DNA from: Phyllobacteriaceae bacterium UBA1940
GTDB taxonomy: Bacteria > Pseudomonadota > Alphaproteobacteria > Rhizobiales > Rhizobiaceae
NCBI GenBank assembly: GCA_002336975.1
Contig: DDFA01000104.1
Location: forward strand, 1-33,254
Direction of reading: 5' to 3'
DNA length: 33,254 nucleotides
Program-made: the position numbers and the translations under genes
Part shown: positions 23,265-31,020 of the stretch, in pieces
Position numbering within the stretch: position 1 is the first letter of the stretch
How the letters are laid out: each line of letters starts with the position of its first letter
Notes under the pieces: generated by a model
What the model saw: the letters and a program-made list of their open reading frames with translations, nothing else
The model's database searches: none
What the model was told of the DNA's origin: nothing

Positions 23265-24050
23265 ATGAAGGCGCTGGCAATTGCGGCCACGGGCATGAAT
23301 GCCCAGCAGACCAATCTCGAGGTGATCGCCAACAACATCGCCAACATCAACACGACCGGCTACAAGCGCGCCCGCGCCGAATTCGCCGATCTGCTCTACC
23401 AGGTCGAGCGCATGCAGGGCGTGCCCAACCGCGCCAATCAGGCGATCGTGCCCGAAGGCGCGCATATCGGCCTCGGCGTCAAGACGACCGCGGTGCGCAA
23501 CATCCATATCCAGGGGTCGCTCACCTCGACCGGCAACCGATACGATCTCGCCATCGTCGGGCCGGGAATGTTCCAGATCGAGGGCGCCGACGGCGAGACA
23601 TTTTACAGCCGCGCCGGCGCGTTCAACACCAACGCCACCGGCCAGATGGTCACCGCCGACGGCTACACTGTCATCCCCGGCATCACCGTTCCCACCGACG
23701 CGGTCGAGGTCATCGTCAACAAGACCGGCCAGGTCTTCGCCCGCATCGACGGCCAGACCCAGCTGCAGCAGCTTGGCCAGCTGACGCTGGCGACCTTCGC
23801 CAGCGAGGCCGGCCTCGCCCCGATGGGCGACAATCTGTTCCGCGAAACCGAGGCGTCGGGCGCCGCAGTCATCGGCGTCGCCGGCGATCCTGGCTTCGGC
23901 TCGATCGAGCAGGGCTATCTGGAAAACTCAAACGTCGATCCCGTCAAGGAGATCGCCGACATGATCCAGACCCAGCGCGCCTACGAGATGAACTCCAAGG
24001 TCATCAAGGCGGCCGACGAGATGGCGTCCGTCATCGTGCAGGTGAGATGA
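23265..24050 (+). CDS. flgG: Flagellar distal rod protein FlgG
   Basis: A 261-residue distal rod protein. It opens [20 protein letters not shown], then has [21 protein letters not shown], the classical FlgG motif. The centre has [27 protein letters not shown]. The C terminus has [20 protein letters not shown] and [18 protein letters not shown] good ribosome site (TAGGAGA) precedes the ATG. It overlaps flgA by four bases (ATGA). The protein sits between proximal rod and hook, inside the P and L rings encoded next. Confidence 0.97.
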   Translation: MKALAIAATGMNAQQTNLEVIANNIANINTTGYKRARAEFADLLYQVERMQGVPNRANQAIVPEGAHIGLGVKTTAVRNIHIQGSLTSTGNRYDLAIVGPGMFQIEGADGETFYSRAGAFNTNATGQMVTADGYTVIPGITVPTDAVEVIVNKTGQVFARIDGQTQLQQLGQLTLATFASEAGLAPMGDNLFRETEASGAAVIGVAGDPGFGSIEQGYLENSNVDPVKEIADMIQTQRAYEMNSKVIKAADEMASVIVQVR

Positions 24051-24508
24051 TGACCAGGCTTCGCCGTCTCGCCGCGCATCTTGCCCTGACGGCGCTCATG
24101 CTGGCGCCGCTGCCCGGCGTCGCGGCCGACCTTGCGGTCGTCGTCAACCGCGTCGTCTATCCCGGCGAAACGGTCGACGCGGCGGCGCTCCAGCAGGTGA
24201 CGCTGAGGCGCGCCGTCAACGGCCAGGCCTTTGTCCGCGACGTCGCCGAGGTCGAAGGCAAGGTCGCCAAACGCACGCTGGTGCCCGGCCGGCTGATCCC
24301 GGTCGCAGCGCTGCGCGACGCCTATGTGGTTGAGGCCGGAACCGTCGTCACCGTGATCTACAGCCATGCCGGCCTCACCATCACCAGCCAGGCGGTGCCG
24401 CTCGAGCCGGGCGCGCTCGGCGCCATGGTCAAGCTGCGCAATCCGGACAGCGGCAAGATCTTCTCCGGCATCGTCATGGCTGACGGAACGGTCAGGGTCA
24501 GCGGATGA
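24047..24508 (+). CDS. flgA: P-ring assembly chaperone FlgA
   Basis: A 153-residue periplasmic chaperone needed to build the P ring. A Sec signal peptide spans about residues 1-26 (basic start, hydrophobic core, cleavage expected after GVAA). An SAF-type domain follows, with [20 protein letters not shown] and [18 protein letters not shown], and the C-terminal half has [17 protein letters not shown] and [14 protein letters not shown]. It overlaps both neighbours by four bases, with flgG before and flgI after. It is the short form of FlgA, lacking the longer N-terminal domain found in enteric bacteria. Confidence 0.93.
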   Translation: MMTRLRRLAAHLALTALMLAPLPGVAADLAVVVNRVVYPGETVDAAALQQVTLRRAVNGQAFVRDVAEVEGKVAKRTLVPGRLIPVAALRDAYVVEAGTVVTVIYSHAGLTITSQAVPLEPGALGAMVKLRNPDSGKIFSGIVMADGTVRVSG

Positions 24509-25764
24509 TCCGCCGCCTTGCAATCGCCCTTGTCCCGGCCCTGTCGCTGACGGCCGCGCCGCTGCGCGCCGCCGACCTGCCCGACATCACTGTCCAGGAC
24601 GGCGAAATCTACGAGGGCGTCGAGGCGCACCGCGCGTCGCCGCCGCAGCCCGTCTTTGTCCAGAAGCGTCCCTACCGGCTGGAGACGGCCGGGCCGTCGG
24701 CGCTGCCGGTTCCATCGGGCCCGATTTCGCGCATCAAGGACATCGCAACCATCCAGTCGGCCCGCGACAACCAGCTGATCGGCTACGGCCTTGTCATCGG
24801 CCTGGCCGGCACCGGCGACAATCTGCGCAGCGCCCCCTTCACCGAACAGTCGGTGCGCGCCATGCTCCAGAATCTCGGCATCGCCACCGAAGGCGGCCAG
24901 TCGCGCGTCAAGAACGTCGCCGCCGTCATCGTCACCGCCAACATGCCGGCCTTCGTCCAGTCCGGCGCCCGCATCGACGTCACCGTCTCCTCGATGGGCG
25001 ACGCTTCGTCGCTGGCCGGCGGCACGCTGGTGATGACGCCGCTGCGCGCGCCCGACGGCGAAATCTACGCCGTCGCCCAGGGCGCGGTCGTCGTCTCCGG
25101 CTTCAGCGCCCAGGGCGCTGCCGAAACCGTGACCAAGGGCGTCCCCACCGGCGGACGCATCGCCAACGGCGCCATTGTCGAGCGCGAGGTGCAGGCGCGT
25201 TTCTCCGATGTCGACATCGTCACACTGCAATTGCGCAACGCCGACTTCTCGACGGCGATCCGCATCACCGACGCGGTCAACCGGTACACCATGGACCGCT
25301 TCGGCAAGCGCCTCGCCAGCGAACAGGATTCGCGCACGGTGATGATCAAGCGGCCGGAAAAATTCACCACCGCGCGCTTTGTCGCGGAGCTCGAAAATCT
25401 CCAGATCGAAACCGACACCGCCGCCCGCGTCATCGTCGACGAGCGCACCGGAACCATCGTCATCGGCCAGGAGGTTCGTATCGCCAAGGTCGCGATCAGC
25501 CATGGCGCCTTGACCGTTCGCGTGACCGAAATGCCGAATGTCGTGCAGCCGGAACCGTTCTCGCGCGGCCAAACCGCCATCGAGGATTCCACCGCCATCA
25601 ATGTCGAGCAGGCCGGCGACCAGGTCACCACGCTCAGCGGCCCGAACCTGGAAACCCTGGTCCAGGGCCTCAACCGGATCGGCGTCAAGCCCGACGGCAT
25701 CATCGCCATCCTCCAGGGCATCAAGTCGGCCGGCGCGCTGCAGGCCGACCTCGTGGTGCAGTAG
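24505..25764 (+). CDS. flgI: Flagellar P-ring protein FlgI
   Basis: The 419-residue periplasmic P-ring subunit. A signal peptide (residues 1-22, cleavage expected after LRAA) is followed by about 50 residues that FlgI proteins do not usually have. The conserved body then starts SRIKDIATIQSARDNQLIGY and GLVIGLAGTGDN near residue 73. Further motifs are KNVAAVIVTANMPAF, SSMGDASSLAGGTL, and the C-terminal EQAGDQVTTLSGPNLETLVQ with LNRIGVKPDGIIAILQGI. The usual length is near 370. It overlaps flgA, the gene for its chaperone, by four bases. The identity is certain; only the N-terminal extension is odd. Confidence 0.96.
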   Translation: MIRRLAIALVPALSLTAAPLRAADLPDITVQDGEIYEGVEAHRASPPQPVFVQKRPYRLETAGPSALPVPSGPISRIKDIATIQSARDNQLIGYGLVIGLAGTGDNLRSAPFTEQSVRAMLQNLGIATEGGQSRVKNVAAVIVTANMPAFVQSGARIDVTVSSMGDASSLAGGTLVMTPLRAPDGEIYAVAQGAVVVSGFSAQGAAETVTKGVPTGGRIANGAIVEREVQARFSDVDIVTLQLRNADFSTAIRITDAVNRYTMDRFGKRLASEQDSRTVMIKRPEKFTTARFVAELENLQIETDTAARVIVDERTGTIVIGQEVRIAKVAISHGALTVRVTEMPNVVQPEPFSRGQTAIEDSTAINVEQAGDQVTTLSGPNLETLVQGLNRIGVKPDGIIAILQGIKSAGALQADLVVQ

Positions 25765-25774
25765 GAGACGTCCG

Positions 25775-26296
25775 ATGACCATGCCTGGCCCACGTTTTCG
25801 GCGACCGCCCTCCCCGGCGGTCCTGGCGTTTGCATCGCTGGCGCTGCTTTGCCTGGCGCCGTCGGCGACCGCCCAGCAGGACGTGCCCGGCGCCTACAAG
25901 CCTGACGAGATCGAGCGGTTTTGCGGCAATATCGCCGACGCCGCCCGCGATCGCCGCCACGCCAACCAGCTCAAAGAGCTGGAGCTGCTCAAGACCGACA
26001 TCGACGCCCGCATGAAACAGCTCGACACCAGGCGCGCCGAATACGAACAATGGATGAAACTGCGCCAGGATTTCATGGCTCAGGCCAGCGAGACGGTCGT
26101 CAACATCTATGCACGGATGCGGGCCGACGCCGCCGCCGAACGCCTTGCCGAACTCGACCCCGAACTGGCCGCCGCGATCATGCTCAAGCTCGACGCCAAG
26201 CAGTCCGGGCTGATCTTCGGCGAAATGGACCGCGTCGCCGTCGCCAAGCTGACCGGCATCATGGCCGACGCGTCGCGCAAGAAGGACCCGAGTTGA
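25775..26296 (+). CDS. motE: Periplasmic motility chaperone MotE
   Basis: A 173-residue secreted protein with an MgtE-N-like C-terminal domain. Residues 1-33 are a signal peptide ending in ATAQ. A coiled-coil region follows (RRHANQLKELELLKTDIDAR then MKQLDTRRAEYEQW). The MgtE-type domain has ERLAELDPELAAAIMLKLDAKQSG, then GEMDRVAVAKLTGIMAD. A single cysteine in the mature part, Cys50 (ERFCGNI), fits the disulfide-linked dimer described for S. meliloti MotE, where it stabilises MotC (from memory). Its place between flgI and flgH also matches. MotC itself is not in the window. The start ATG lies ten bases after the flgI stop. Confidence 0.88.
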   Translation: MTMPGPRFRRPPSPAVLAFASLALLCLAPSATAQQDVPGAYKPDEIERFCGNIADAARDRRHANQLKELELLKTDIDARMKQLDTRRAEYEQWMKLRQDFMAQASETVVNIYARMRADAAAERLAELDPELAAAIMLKLDAKQSGLIFGEMDRVAVAKLTGIMADASRKKDPS

Positions 26297-26306
26297 GACC
26301 CACGAC

Positions 26307-27029
26307 ATGAAGAATATCGTCGCGATCGCCATTCTCTCGCTCACCCTCGGGGGCTGTGCGTCCGATCCCCTGAAGCTCAGGGAGATCAACCAGGAGCCGC
26401 CGCTGTCGCGCGTCGGCAGCGGCCTGCCCGCCGCCCCGGTGATGAGTTCCGGCTACGCCCAGCAGCAACAGCAGCGGTCGCAATCGCTGCACCAGTCGTC
26501 GCTGTGGAGCGACCGGCAGAGCCACTTGTTCACCGACGCGCGGGCCCTGTCGGTCGGCGATGTCATGACGGTCACGATCCAGATCAACGACAAGGCGAAG
26601 TTCAGCAACGAATCCGAACGCAGCCGCACCTCGGGTCGCGATTTCGGTCTCGGCGGCAAATACGCCGTCAACGGCTCGGGCGGCGACGCCAAGGCCGGCT
26701 TCGACGTCGGCGCCACCTCCAAGAGCGTCGGCTCGGGCCAGACCGAGCGCTCGGAAAACCTGCGCCTGTCGGTCGCCGCGGTGGTCACCGAAGTGATGCC
26801 GAACGGCAATCTGATCATCTCCGGCACGCAGGAGGTGCGCGTCAACGCCGAGCTCCGCGTCCTCACCATCAGCGGCATCGTCCGGCCGCAGGACATCGAA
26901 GCCTCCAACACGATTTCGTATGAGCGGATCGCCGAAGCGCGCATTTCCTATGGCGGACGCGGTCGGCTGAGCGAGGTACAGCAGCCGGCCTACGGCCAGC
27001 AATTCCTCGACAAGATCCTGCCGTTCTAG
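26307..27029 (+). CDS. flgH: Flagellar L-ring lipoprotein FlgH
   Basis: A 240-residue outer-membrane lipoprotein that forms the L ring. The signal peptide ends in the lipobox LTLGGC, with the lipidated Cys17. The mature protein has a glutamine-rich stretch (QQQQQRSQSLHQS). The conserved domain then has SLWSDRQSHLFTDARALSVGD and VMTVTIQINDKAKF. The C terminus ends ISYGGRGRLSEVQQPAYGQQ and FLDKILPF. Length and all motifs are typical. It follows motE by 10 bases. Confidence 0.96.
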   Translation: MKNIVAIAILSLTLGGCASDPLKLREINQEPPLSRVGSGLPAAPVMSSGYAQQQQQRSQSLHQSSLWSDRQSHLFTDARALSVGDVMTVTIQINDKAKFSNESERSRTSGRDFGLGGKYAVNGSGGDAKAGFDVGATSKSVGSGQTERSENLRLSVAAVVTEVMPNGNLIISGTQEVRVNAELRVLTISGIVRPQDIEASNTISYERIAEARISYGGRGRLSEVQQPAYGQQFLDKILPF

Positions 27030-27040
27030 GTCGCTCTTCG

Positions 27041-27562
27041 ATGGCAAAGCCCCAGGCGAACGTTGACGAACCGCAGGCGAAGCCGAAAGGGCCTTCGCTT
27101 GTCGTTCAGATCATCGTCTTGCTGGCGCTGACAGGCGTCGCCGCCGGGGCCGGGCTGTTTGCCGCCAATTTCGCCGGCGGCTCCGCACCCGCGGCCGAAA
27201 GCCAGCCGGCCGCGCCGGGGGACAAGGGCAAGAAGCCGGAGCCGGCCACGCCGGATGAGTTGGCTGCGGCCAACCTGCAGCGCGGCGTCGCCCAGCTTGC
27301 ACCGATCACCACCAATCTCGCCGCACCGGCCGACACCTGGGTCCGCGTCGAATTGTCGGCGGTGTTTGAAGACGAGCCGGACATGGCGATGGCCGACGCC
27401 ATCAGCCAGGACTTGCTGGCATTCCTGCGCACGGTCAAAATGCACCAGGTAGAAGGCCCGAGCGGCTTCCTGCATCTCAGGGAAGACATGGACGAACGGG
27501 CACGGATCCGTTCCGGCGGCAAAGTCAGCCATCTCCTCATCAAGACGTTGCTGTTCGAATGA
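27041..27562 (+). CDS. fliL: Flagellar basal-body protein FliL
   Basis: A 173-residue inner-membrane protein that encircles the stator and supports torque. A short basic cytoplasmic start is followed by one membrane segment at about residues 24-44 (IIVLLALTGVAAGAGLFAAN), then an alanine- and proline-rich linker and a periplasmic domain. That domain has WVRVELSAVFEDEPDMAMAD and the C-terminal VSHLLIKTLLFE. FliL proteins usually read FQTFVIQ or similar near the end, so this is a divergent member, as in other rhizobia. It overlaps the fliP start by four bases. Confidence 0.88.
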   Translation: MAKPQANVDEPQAKPKGPSLVVQIIVLLALTGVAAGAGLFAANFAGGSAPAAESQPAAPGDKGKKPEPATPDELAAANLQRGVAQLAPITTNLAAPADTWVRVELSAVFEDEPDMAMADAISQDLLAFLRTVKMHQVEGPSGFLHLREDMDERARIRSGGKVSHLLIKTLLFE

Positions 27563-28296
27563 AGCGCCTGATATTTGCCACGTTGGCGTTTGCCGCTCTG
27601 GGCGGAACCGCCCTTGCCCAAACCATCGACCTGAGCCCCCTGACGCGCGGCGCCGACGGCCAGACCGCCGGCACGATCATCCAACTGTTCGGACTGCTGA
27701 CGATCCTGTCGCTGGCGCCGGGCATCCTGATCATGGTGACCAGCTTCACCCGTTTCGTCATCGCCTTCTCGATCCTGCGCTCCGGCATCGGCCTCCAGAC
27801 GACGCCCGCCAACTTCATCCTCATCAGCCTGTCCCTGTTCATGACCTTCTATGTCATGGCCCCGACATTCGACCGCGCCTGGAACGACGGCGTACGGCCA
27901 TTGATGAACAATGAGATCACCGAACAGGTCGCCGTCGATCGCATCTCGGCGCCGTTTCGCTCGTTCATGCTGAACAATGTCCGGGAGAAGGATTTCGACC
28001 TGTTCGCCGACCTGGCCCGCGAGCGCGGCCAGAATGTCGTCGAGGGCGAGGCGGTCGACCTGCGCATCCTGGTTCCGGCCTTCATGATTTCGGAGATCCG
28101 CCGCGGCTTCGAAATCGGCTTCCTGATCGTGCTGCCGTTTCTGGTGATCGACCTGATTGTCGCCACCATCACCATGTCAATGGGCATGATGATGCTGCCG
28201 CCAACCGTGGTGTCTCTGCCGTTCAAGCTGCTGTTTTTCGTTTTGATCGACGGCTGGAACCTGCTGGTCGGCAGCCTCGTGCGATCGTTTGCCTGA
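27559..28296 (+). CDS. fliP: Flagellar export gate protein FliP
   Basis: A 245-residue core of the export gate. A cleavable signal peptide (residues 1-20, ending ALAQ) is followed by four membrane segments. Diagnostic motifs are TILSLAPGILIMVTSFTRFV, SILRSGIGLQTTPANFILI, VPAFMISEIRRGFEIGFLI and SMGMMMLPPTVVSLPFKLLF. All are intact. It is the last gene of the flgB operon; the partners FliQ and FliR are not in the window. The start overlaps the fliL stop. Confidence 0.97.
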   Translation: MKRLIFATLAFAALGGTALAQTIDLSPLTRGADGQTAGTIIQLFGLLTILSLAPGILIMVTSFTRFVIAFSILRSGIGLQTTPANFILISLSLFMTFYVMAPTFDRAWNDGVRPLMNNEITEQVAVDRISAPFRSFMLNNVREKDFDLFADLARERGQNVVEGEAVDLRILVPAFMISEIRRGFEIGFLIVLPFLVIDLIVATITMSMGMMMLPPTVVSLPFKLLFFVLIDGWNLLVGSLVRSFA

Positions 28297-28330
28297 AGAC
28301 CGCGGTCTGGACGAGCGCCATTCCTGATCC

Positions 28331-28354
28331 CGGACGATGCCGTCCGATCGTCCG
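28331..28354 (+). terminator. Possible terminator hairpin after fliP
   Basis: A perfect 8-bp stem (CGGACGAT with ATCGTCCG) with an 8-base loop, 34 bases after the fliP stop. It is followed by GC-rich sequence, not a T run, so termination is uncertain. The rest of the 259 bases before the first flagellin holds its promoter and leader. Confidence 0.35.
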
Positions 28355-28385
28355 CCCGCGGCGCGCCGTTGCGGGCTCCGTCAGG

Positions 28386-28404
28386 TTAGTTTTCAATTAA
28401 CCAT
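28386..28404 (+). promoter_or_regulatory. CtrA-like box before flagellin 1
   Basis: TTAG, seven bases, TTAACCAT: one mismatch from the alphaproteobacterial CtrA pattern TTAA-N7-TTAAC. It lies about 150 bases before the flagellin 1 ATG. CtrA control of flagellin genes is known in related bacteria; binding here is inferred. Confidence 0.5.
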
Positions 28405-28461
28405 GTTTGTTGGCGAATTCTCAAACACCCGAAAGCTAGATTGCTAATGCAACGTAGTGAG

Positions 28462-28478
28462 TAGCCGTTTTCCGGCTA
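28462..28478 (+). other. Hairpin in the flagellin 1 leader
   Basis: A perfect 6-bp stem (TAGCCG with CGGCTA) around TTTTC, within the roughly 100 bases before the flagellin start. A second 5-bp stem (GCCGG with CCGGC) lies about 25 bases later. The leader could be a target for FlbT, which acts on flagellin mRNA in other alphaproteobacteria; that is inference. Confidence 0.4.
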
Positions 28479-28555
28479 AGGCATGATGCCGTTCCGCGTC
28501 GCCGGTTGAGCCCGGCATGTTCCTGTTTTTCGAGTATGTGTAGGGAACACCCCCA

Positions 28556-29557
28556 ATGTCGAGTATTATGACAAACGCGTCGGCCATGACGGCGCTGAAG
28601 ACCCTGAACGCCACCAACAAGGCGCTCTCCACCACCCAGTCCCGCATCGCCACCGGCTTCCGCGTCGCCGAAGCCTCCGACAACGCCGCCTACTGGTCGA
28701 TCGCCACGACGATGCGGTCGGACAACAAGGCGCTGTCGACCGTCAAGGATGCGCTGGGTCTGGGCGCCGCCAAGGTCGATGTCGCCTATACTGGCGTCAA
28801 GGCCGCCATCGACGTGGTCGACGAGATCAAGTCGAAGCTGGTCGCGGCCCGCGAGCCCGGCGTCGACCGCGAGAAGATCCAGGCCGAGATCACCCAGCTG
28901 CAGGGTCAGTTGACGGCAAACGCCGATGCGTCGGCCTTCTCCGGCGAAAACTGGCTGTCGGTTGACTCGAGCGCCACCGGCTACAATGCCGACAAGACGA
29001 TGGTCTCCTCCTTCACCCGCGCCTCGGACGGCTCGGTGTCGGTGGGCACGATCTCGGTCGACACCAGCACGGTTGTCCTGTTCGACGCGGCGACTGATGC
29101 CGCCGCTGCCGGCACCGGCATCCTGGATGCCAAATACACGTCGACAACCGGCGCTGCCGGCGCATATGTCGCTGATGGCACGGTCACTGCGGACCAGTCG
29201 ACGGCAACCGGCGCGCAGGTGTTCACCGTCGCCACGCTGGACATTTCGGCGCTGACCAACAGCACCGACGACCTCGCGACGCTCGAAGGCTACATCAAGG
29301 GCGTTGACGATGCGATCGGCAAGATGACCACGGCCGCGTCCGACCTCGGCGCCGCCAAGAAGCGCATCGACATGCAGTCGGAATTCGTGACCAACATGAT
29401 GGACACGATCGACCGCGGCGTCGGCACGCTGGTCGACGCCGACATGAACAAGGAATCGACCCGCCTCCAGGCGCTGCAGGTTCAGCAGCAGCTCGGCATC
29501 CAGGCGCTGTCGATCGCCAACGGCAACTCGCAGTCGATCCTGTCGCTGTTCCGCTAA
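28556..29557 (+). CDS. fla: Flagellin 1
   Basis: A 333-residue filament subunit, exported without a signal peptide. The N-terminal D0/D1 part has MTNASAMTALKTLNATNKAL, then TGFRVAEASDNAAYWSIATT. The C-terminal part has LGAAKKRIDMQSEFVTNMMD and ALQVQQQLGIQALSIANGNS, ending in LLFR-like SLFR. The middle 100 residues are alanine-, serine- and threonine-rich and differ between the copies. It is shorter than enteric flagellin (about 500) and than the S. meliloti proteins as I recall them. The ribosome site is AGGGA. It is the first of three tandem copies, with its own leader and a strong terminator after it, so it is probably monocistronic. Confidence 0.95.
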   Translation: MSSIMTNASAMTALKTLNATNKALSTTQSRIATGFRVAEASDNAAYWSIATTMRSDNKALSTVKDALGLGAAKVDVAYTGVKAAIDVVDEIKSKLVAAREPGVDREKIQAEITQLQGQLTANADASAFSGENWLSVDSSATGYNADKTMVSSFTRASDGSVSVGTISVDTSTVVLFDAATDAAAAGTGILDAKYTSTTGAAGAYVADGTVTADQSTATGAQVFTVATLDISALTNSTDDLATLEGYIKGVDDAIGKMTTAASDLGAAKKRIDMQSEFVTNMMDTIDRGVGTLVDADMNKESTRLQALQVQQQLGIQALSIANGNSQSILSLFR

Positions 29558-29580
29558 ACCGTTCATTCCTCGATAAAAAT

Positions 29581-29620
29581 TGAAGGTCGCGCCATGGCAA
29601 TGGCGCGGCCTTCATCTGTT
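29581..29620 (+). terminator. Terminator after flagellin 1
   Basis: A 15-bp stem with one G-T pair (arms TGAAGGTCGCGCCAT and ATGGCGCGGCCTTCA) closes the loop GGCA, followed by TCTGTTTT. It lies 23 bases after the stop. This is the strongest hairpin in the window and should uncouple flagellin 1 from flagellin 2. Confidence 0.88.
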
Positions 29621-29809
29621 TTCCGACAGGTTCCAGCCGGCGTTCACCGAAAATAAACCATAACGATTTACCTTTTGCCCGTGTCGCCGAAGTCCGGCGT
29701 ATCACAGGCGGGAATGGCCGGCAGTCACGGCCTCTGGCATGACGCCCATCGCGCCTTTTCCGGGACAGCCGGAATGATTTTGTTTGTCGGTTCGTAAGGG
29801 TGCGTAACC

Positions 29810-30814
29810 ATGTCAAGTATTATGACCAACGCGTCGGCAATGACGGCGCTGCAGACTCTCCGCAAGACCAATTCGGAGCTCCAGACCACCCAGTCCCGTA
29901 TCTCGACTGGCTATCGTGTCGCCGAAGCATCCGACAATGCCGCCTACTGGTCCATCGCCACGACGATGCGGTCGGACAACAAGGCTCTCTCCACGGTTAA
30001 GGACGCGCTCGGCCTCGGCGCCGCCAAGGTCGACACCGCCTATACCGGCGTCAAGGCCGCCATCGATGTCGTCGATGAGATCAAGGCCAAGCTGGTCGCC
30101 GCCCGCGAAGCCGGTGTCGACCGCACCAAGATCCAGGCCGAAATCACTCAGTTGCAGGGGCAGTTGCAGGCCAACGCCGACGCGGCTTCCTTCACCGGTG
30201 AGAACTGGCTGTCGGTCAATTCCGACGACGCCGGCTACAATTCCGTGCGGTCGATCGTCTCGTCGTTCACCCGCGCCGCCGATGGATCGGTCTCGATCGG
30301 CACCATCGAACTCGACATCGGCTCGACGATCCTGTTCGACGCCGGAACCAACCTGGCCACCGGCGAAGGCGTCGGTATTCTCGACGCCCTCCACACCTCG
30401 GTTGACATCGTCGGTCCGCCCGCCTACGCGGCCGGCGATCGTCTGCTCGACCAGACAGCGACAGGCGCGACCGTGTTCTCCGTCAGCACGCTGGATATTT
30501 CAGCCCTGACCAACAACACGGCCGACACCACCACGCTTGAAGCCTATATCAAGGCGGTGGACGGGGCCTTGATGAAGATGACGACCGCGGCCTCCGATCT
30601 TGGCGCGGCCAAGAAGCGCATCGATCTCCAGTCCAGCTTCGTCACCTCGATGATGGACGCGATCGATCGCGGCATCGGCCAGCTGGTCGACGCCGACATG
30701 AACAAGGAATCGACCCGCCTCCAGGCGCTGCAGGTCCAGCAGCAGCTCGGCATCCAGGCGCTGTCGATCGCAAATTCGAGCTCGCAATCGATCATGTCGC
30801 TGTTCCGCAGCTAA
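29810..30814 (+). CDS. fla: Flagellin 2
   Basis: A 334-residue filament subunit, highly similar to flagellin 1 at both ends. It opens MSSIMTNASAMTALQTLRKT and shares VAEASDNAAYWSIATTMRSD and NKALSTVKDALGLGAAKVD. The central part differs, with GTIELDIGSTILFDAGTNLA in place of the flagellin 1 stretch. The C terminus shares ALQVQQQLGIQALSIAN with the first copy. The DNA encoding part of that end is almost identical to copy 1. The ribosome site is AAGGGTG. About 250 bases separate it from flagellin 1; they hold the terminator and a TAAACCAT sequence about 150 bases before the ATG. Confidence 0.95.
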   Translation: MSSIMTNASAMTALQTLRKTNSELQTTQSRISTGYRVAEASDNAAYWSIATTMRSDNKALSTVKDALGLGAAKVDTAYTGVKAAIDVVDEIKAKLVAAREAGVDRTKIQAEITQLQGQLQANADAASFTGENWLSVNSDDAGYNSVRSIVSSFTRAADGSVSIGTIELDIGSTILFDAGTNLATGEGVGILDALHTSVDIVGPPAYAAGDRLLDQTATGATVFSVSTLDISALTNNTADTTTLEAYIKAVDGALMKMTTAASDLGAAKKRIDLQSSFVTSMMDAIDRGIGQLVDADMNKESTRLQALQVQQQLGIQALSIANSSSQSIMSLFRS

Positions 30815-30837
30815 TTTCGGACATGACCGGGCTAATG

Positions 30838-30860
30838 GCCGCGCCTTCATACGGCGCGGC
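30838..30860 (+). terminator. Possible terminator hairpin after flagellin 2
   Basis: A perfect 8-bp stem (GCCGCGCC with GGCGCGGC) with the loop TTCATAC, 23 bases after the stop. There is no T run behind it, so termination is less sure than after copies 1 and 3. Confidence 0.5.
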
Positions 30861-30892
30861 GCAGGCGCATGGAAGGCCGTATGGCGTCCGCC

Positions 30893-30911
30893 TTTAATCT
30901 TCGTTAACCAT
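30893..30911 (+). promoter_or_regulatory. CtrA-like box before flagellin 3
   Basis: TTTA, seven bases, TTAACCAT: one mismatch from TTAA-N7-TTAAC, with an overlapping TTAA at six-base spacing. It lies 110 bases before the flagellin 3 start. The TTAACCAT octamer is identical to the one before flagellin 1. Confidence 0.5.
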
Positions 30912-31020
30912 ATTCATTCAAGGGTTGTTTACCAAGCCAGACTTGGGACGGCCTTCCATTCCCGGACCGCGCTTTCCCGTCTGGCCAGTAACGAGAACTG
31001 GCAAGCAACGGGGCAAGCAC

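Noticed and set aside
28436..29566. A long open frame opposite flagellin 1, and similar ones opposite flagellins 2 and 3
   Set aside because: They mirror the flagellin genes. Their similarity to each other merely reflects the similarity of the flagellins.
29558..29809. A sigma-28-type promoter (TAAA-N15-GCCGATAA) before flagellin 2
   Set aside because: A TAAA is present but no GCCGATAA follows at the right distance, and rhizobia generally lack FliA.
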